Assembly (NCBI GenBank): GCA_031269415.1
Contig: JAISZF010000117.1
Location: forward strand, 1 to 12,974
Direction of reading: 5' to 3'
Length of the DNA stretch: 12,974 nucleotides
Origin: Clostridiales bacterium
Lineage (GTDB): Bacteria > Bacillota > Clostridia > Lachnospirales > WQUN01
Shown here one piece after another: positions 12,954 through 12,974 of this stretch. Position 1 is the stretch's first letter, and each line of letters begins with the position of its first letter. Both the position numbers and the translations under genes were made by a program. The notes beneath the pieces are model-generated. The model was not told where the DNA came from. It ran no database searches and was given only the letters and a program-made list of their open reading frames with translations.

Positions 12954-12974
12954 TTGAAAAACAAAAGGTTTATA
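12954..12974 (+). CDS. Start of a further gene (partial)
   Basis: TTG at 12954 follows AGAGGGG (12941-12947) by six bases and opens MKNKRFI to the window edge. The basic start followed by hydrophobic residues would suit a signal peptide or membrane segment. Seven codons cannot name it. It lies about 93 bases after the binding-protein stop, on the same strand, so it may belong to the importer operon. Confidence 0.45.

Overview
The window looks like a Firmicutes (Clostridia-type) chromosome. The evidence is strong AGGAGG/GGTGAT ribosome-binding sites, frequent GTG/TTG starts, a YesN/LytS-type two-component pair, a lipoprotein sugar-binding protein and a tRNA 3' end without an encoded CCA. Genus cannot be assigned from sequence reading alone.

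Left, 1-1569: the right end of an integrated element. It holds the tail of an unknown gene, an uncharacterised 329-aa protein with two SAP-like segments and a Cys-rich C-terminus, a terminator, and an unknown 73-aa protein. After these comes an AT-rich strip with repeats spaced at multiples of about 10 bp, and then a fragment matching only the 3' half of a tRNA, probably tRNA-Arg(CCU). A tRNA 3' end without its 5' half is what tyrosine-recombinase elements leave at their distal end, so the intact tRNA and the integrase should lie to the left, outside the window.

1571-2564, minus strand: a hicA-hicB toxin-antitoxin pair (hicA is only 59 aa) sits directly against the tRNA fragment, preceded by a Uma2-family endonuclease gene broken by an internal deletion.

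2600-7987, plus strand: a signalling operon. A TTGACA-N17-TAGAAT promoter overlaps a perfect 11-bp inverted repeat and drives an AraC-type response regulator that apparently starts at ATT. Next come a LytS/YesM-type histidine kinase with almost no extracytoplasmic domain, a double-cassette sugar ABC ATPase homologue that has lost every catalytic motif, a 24-codon ORF, and a Fic-domain AMPylase-like protein. Two tandem intrinsic terminators close the unit.

7988-12974, plus strand: a CUT2-type (ribose/galactose class) sugar importer with its own extended -10 promoter. It comprises an intact double ATPase, a permease, and a substrate-binding lipoprotein whose binding domain is duplicated in tandem (two 275-residue copies, 10 differences). 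Another gene begins at the right edge.

Working model (inference): the kinase and regulator control the importer, and the dead ATPase paralogue may relay transporter state to the kinase, which has little room for a sensor of its own. The sugar cannot be named from sequence. The most unusual items are the tandem binding protein, the dead ATPase within a two-component operon, the ATT start and the tRNA-borne attachment site.
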